A stretch of DNA of 64,000 bases from Priestia endophytica DSM 13796 (GTDB taxonomy: Bacteria > Bacillota > Bacilli > Bacillales > Bacillaceae_H): the NCBI RefSeq assembly GCF_900115845.1, contig NZ_FOXX01000007.1, positions 223,979-287,978 of the forward strand, read 5' to 3'. The stretch's first letter is position 1; each line of letters starts with the position of its first letter. The position numbers and the translations under genes are program-made. Positions 61,736-64,000 of this stretch are shown here, piece by piece. The notes under the pieces are model-generated. The model was given only the letters and a program-made list of their open reading frames with translations. It was not told where the DNA came from and made no database searches.

Positions 61736-63877
61736 ATGACAAAACGAAAAAGAAAGCTTCCTGTTATTCTTCAAACAAATAAATATGATTGTGGAATTAC
61801 CTGTTTAGCCATTGTAATGAGCGGTGAAGAGAAACTTAGATTAAACCCTAAAATTTTTAGAGGTGGAAGAGATTTTATTGGACGTGAAGGAACAAATTTA
61901 TTCTTTTTAAAGGAGACCGCTGTAAAATACGGCTATACCTTTAAGGCTTATCGAACAACTCAGCTTGAGAACTTAGCTCATCTTGTTAAAGATTTCCCTG
62001 TTATCCTGCACTGGAATCATAATCATTTTGTTGTTCTCGAAAAAATGGACAACGAAAAAGCATTGATCATTGATCCTGACTCAGGTCGCAGGGATATTCC
62101 TTTAGATGAATTTCAGGAAGCTTATAGCGGGGTTGCTATTCATGTTAAAAAGGATGTCCAATCTAAAGGAGAATCTCTTTCCTCTGTAAAAGAACAACAT
62201 TCATTTATGAAAATTGGAAAATACCTTTTTAACAACAAAAAGTTAATTTCTTATATTATCCTACTCTCTTTTATTTTCCAAATCTTAAACTTAGCAACGC
62301 CCTTTTTGACTCAGTATATTGTAGATTCATTTTTAGAAGGGAAAGCAGAGTCCATCTCCCTTAATATGCTTTCACTATTCATTATTTTATCTGTTGTATT
62401 GTTCTTTATCCTTTCATTTGTAAGGATGCTGTTTATTATTAAGCTGCAAGTTTATCTTAATAAAAATATGACAAATCATTTTATTCAAAAGATTGTCTCA
62501 CTGCCATTAAAGTTCTTTGAAGTCAATTCAGTTGGAGATATTGCAACGCGAATTAATAACATCTCTGTGATTAGAGAGGTCATCTCAAGACTTGCTTCTA
62601 CCTTAATCCTAGATATTAGTCTTCTTATTGTATTTTGTTTTGTGATGTTGTTTTATTCACCGGTTTTATCTGTCATTGTATTTGCTGGAGCCTTTGTTCA
62701 AGTGCTTAGTACAAAGTATCTTTTACCAAAAATAGAAACGTACACAAAACAAGAAGTAAATAGCCAGGCACATTTCCAAACGCAGCTTGTAGAAGTATTA
62801 AGATCTATGACATTTATTAAAACAATTGGTAATACAGATACAATTGAAGAAGGAATGAAATCTTCGTTTAATCATCAACTGAATCATTTCTCAGGCAGAA
62901 TGCATTATTCGTCTTTGTTAGGAGCAATTTCAAATTCGGTTAATTTATCTCTACCTCTTCTTGTACTAACGGTGGGAGTATGGTGGCAAGGGCAGTCTGC
63001 CTTAACAATTGGGGCTATTGTAGCTTTTTCTAGTATTGCTAGTAGATTTATGACGCCGCTTGGCTCTATTATCGGTAGTTTAGAGTCTATTAAAATGGTG
63101 GAAGAAATGGTCGATCGAGTAGAGTCTGTGTTGCAGGAAGATGATGAACAGCTTAATCAAGATCAACCTTATACGTTTAATGCTAAGCAAGATTCCATTA
63201 CTATTCGAGACTTAGCATTTGGCTACACAAAAGAAAGTTATATTTTTGAAAAAGCTCATATGGAAATTCATCCAGGAGAAAAGATGATGATTGTCGGTAA
63301 AACAGGAAGTGGAAAATCAACCCTTCTAAAAGTCATCTCAGGCTTATATGAACCAACAGATGGTGAAATTCACTATGGAAATCAAGAAAGAACAAAAATT
63401 AACTTGATGAAACTGCGTGAAACGATGGGTTTTATTGTTCAAGATATTAATTTATTTAACGATACCATTTTAAATAATATCAAATATTTCAGTGAAACCG
63501 TGTCTGATGAATCAGCCGTTGAGGCTGCCAAACAAGCCTGTATTCATGATGATATTATGAAAATGCCAATGGGGTATCACACCGTTATTGGAGAAAATGG
63601 CATTAGTTTGTCAGGAGGTCAAAGACAGAGAATTGCTATTGCGAGAGTATTAGCAAAACAGCCTCAGATCTTACTTATTGATGAAGGGACAAGCAACTTA
63701 GATAAGGAAACTGAAACAAAAGTCTTGCAAAATATTTATAATAAACAAATTACCGTAGTTGCTATTACACACCGAACAGACTGGCTTCAGCATGCTGACT
63801 CTATTTATGAGATTAAGGAAGGAAAAGTAACTCTTGTGAAGCAGAAAAATAAACAATATTTAGTGAGCGGAGATTAA
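61736..63877 (+). CDS. lanT: Lanthipeptide exporter/leader peptidase LanT
   Basis: A 713-residue ABC transporter with an N-terminal C39 peptidase (AMS type). The catalytic Cys19 lies in 'YDCGITCLAIV', the His in 'VILHWNHNHFVVLE' (near 98) and the Asp in 'IIDPDSGR' (near 116). Six membrane segments (about 170-450) are followed by an ATPase with Walker A 'GKTGSGKST' (about 520), 'SGGQRQR' (about 626) and 'LLIDEGTSNLD'. It removes leaders after the GG site while exporting the peptide. The start is 15 bases after lanM, behind GAGGGGA. Confidence 0.95.
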   Translation: MTKRKRKLPVILQTNKYDCGITCLAIVMSGEEKLRLNPKIFRGGRDFIGREGTNLFFLKETAVKYGYTFKAYRTTQLENLAHLVKDFPVILHWNHNHFVVLEKMDNEKALIIDPDSGRRDIPLDEFQEAYSGVAIHVKKDVQSKGESLSSVKEQHSFMKIGKYLFNNKKLISYIILLSFIFQILNLATPFLTQYIVDSFLEGKAESISLNMLSLFIILSVVLFFILSFVRMLFIIKLQVYLNKNMTNHFIQKIVSLPLKFFEVNSVGDIATRINNISVIREVISRLASTLILDISLLIVFCFVMLFYSPVLSVIVFAGAFVQVLSTKYLLPKIETYTKQEVNSQAHFQTQLVEVLRSMTFIKTIGNTDTIEEGMKSSFNHQLNHFSGRMHYSSLLGAISNSVNLSLPLLVLTVGVWWQGQSALTIGAIVAFSSIASRFMTPLGSIIGSLESIKMVEEMVDRVESVLQEDDEQLNQDQPYTFNAKQDSITIRDLAFGYTKESYIFEKAHMEIHPGEKMMIVGKTGSGKSTLLKVISGLYEPTDGEIHYGNQERTKINLMKLRETMGFIVQDINLFNDTILNNIKYFSETVSDESAVEAAKQACIHDDIMKMPMGYHTVIGENGISLSGGQRQRIAIARVLAKQPQILLIDEGTSNLDKETETKVLQNIYNKQITVVAITHRTDWLQHADSIYEIKEGKVTLVKQKNKQYLVSGD

Positions 63878-63905
63878 AACACCACTTGAAAGGAGGTGAA
63901 ACCAA

Positions 63906-64000
63906 ATGAAAAAGAACGTTAAAGCAATTGAAGAAGTATCAGAGCAAGAGTTAAAGGAATTAGCGGGTGGAGCAGAAGAAAGAGCAATTTGGACAGTCAC
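63906..64000 (+). CDS. lanA2: Second lanthipeptide precursor (LanA2), cut by the window end
   Basis: ATG 63906 follows the near-perfect Shine-Dalgarno AAAGGAGGTGA, 28 bases after lanT. The visible 31 residues form a leader ending 'SEQELKELAGG' and a core beginning AEERAIWTVT. The double Gly fits the same LanT protease. The core start (AE-x-R) parallels LanA1, but the leader and the rest differ. The W-T-V-T stretch may lead into a TxTxEC/DC lipid II motif, but the Cys region is outside the window. Confidence 0.82.
   Translation, partial: MKKNVKAIEEVSEQELKELAGGAEERAIWTV

Overview
The window comes from a low-GC, endospore-forming Firmicute of the Bacillaceae, most like Bacillus/Priestia. The support is AT-rich DNA, strong AGGAGG-type ribosome binding sites with frequent TTG/GTG starts, a YjcZ-type sporulation miniprotein with a sigma-K-like promoter, RocR/sigma-54 control of arginine catabolism, a TreR/CcpA-type trehalose operon, and a TPP-riboswitch ykoFEDC operon. 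Species cannot be fixed from sequence reading alone. I saw no tRNA, rRNA, CRISPR array, transposase or prophage gene.

Layout. 1-4.2 kb: end of an amino-acid ABC permease, shikimate kinase, a large secreted multidomain protein, the YjcZ miniprotein. 4.2-7.8 kb: a phosphonate-type ABC importer operon (phnD-phnC-phnE-phnE) behind a four-repeat PhoP box. 8-10.6 kb: Pit phosphate transporter with its DUF47 partner, and a MOSC protein. 10.8-15.5 kb: an operon of a SurE-like protein lacking most metal ligands plus an FbpABC-type importer. 15.6-21.7 kb: housekeeping genes (LOG protein, cold-shock protein, 5'-nucleotidase-type phosphatase, DUF1992, a lipase-like hydrolase, branched-chain aminotransferase, histidine phosphatase), then a candidate small RNA. 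22-28.8 kb: the arginine-degradation region with two arginase paralogues flanking rocD and rocR, followed by rocE; rocD and rocE have clear -24/-12 promoters. 28.8-31 kb: RecQ. 31-35.1 kb: treP-treA-treR with two TreR-type operators and a perfect cre. 35.2-37.4 kb: a small membrane protein and a second RocE-like permease with a long structured leader. 37.4-41.3 kb: ykoFEDC thiamine-precursor ECF transporter (minus strand) with TPP riboswitch. 41.3-51.7 kb: DUF418 protein, an OmpR-type two-component system, small membrane and secreted proteins, AbrB-type membrane protein, NCS2 purine permease with an attenuator-like leader, EamA exporter, and Mn-dependent pyrophosphatase.

51.9-64 kb is the most interesting part: a class II lanthipeptide (lantibiotic) locus. 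In order it holds an OmpR-type two-component system, a LanFE-like immunity ABC transporter preceded by an 11-bp-period direct repeat, a 63-residue membrane protein, a short NarL-family sensor kinase with a ComA-like regulator, a precursor peptide carrying the mersacidin-type motif CTITWEC, a LanM synthetase, a LanT exporter with an N-terminal C39 protease, and a second, different precursor peptide cut off by the window end. The likely logic is that the ComA-like pair switches on production, LanM dehydrates and cyclises the precursor, LanT removes the leader after GG and exports the product, and the OmpR pair induces the ABC transporter for self-protection. This is inferred from gene order and motifs.
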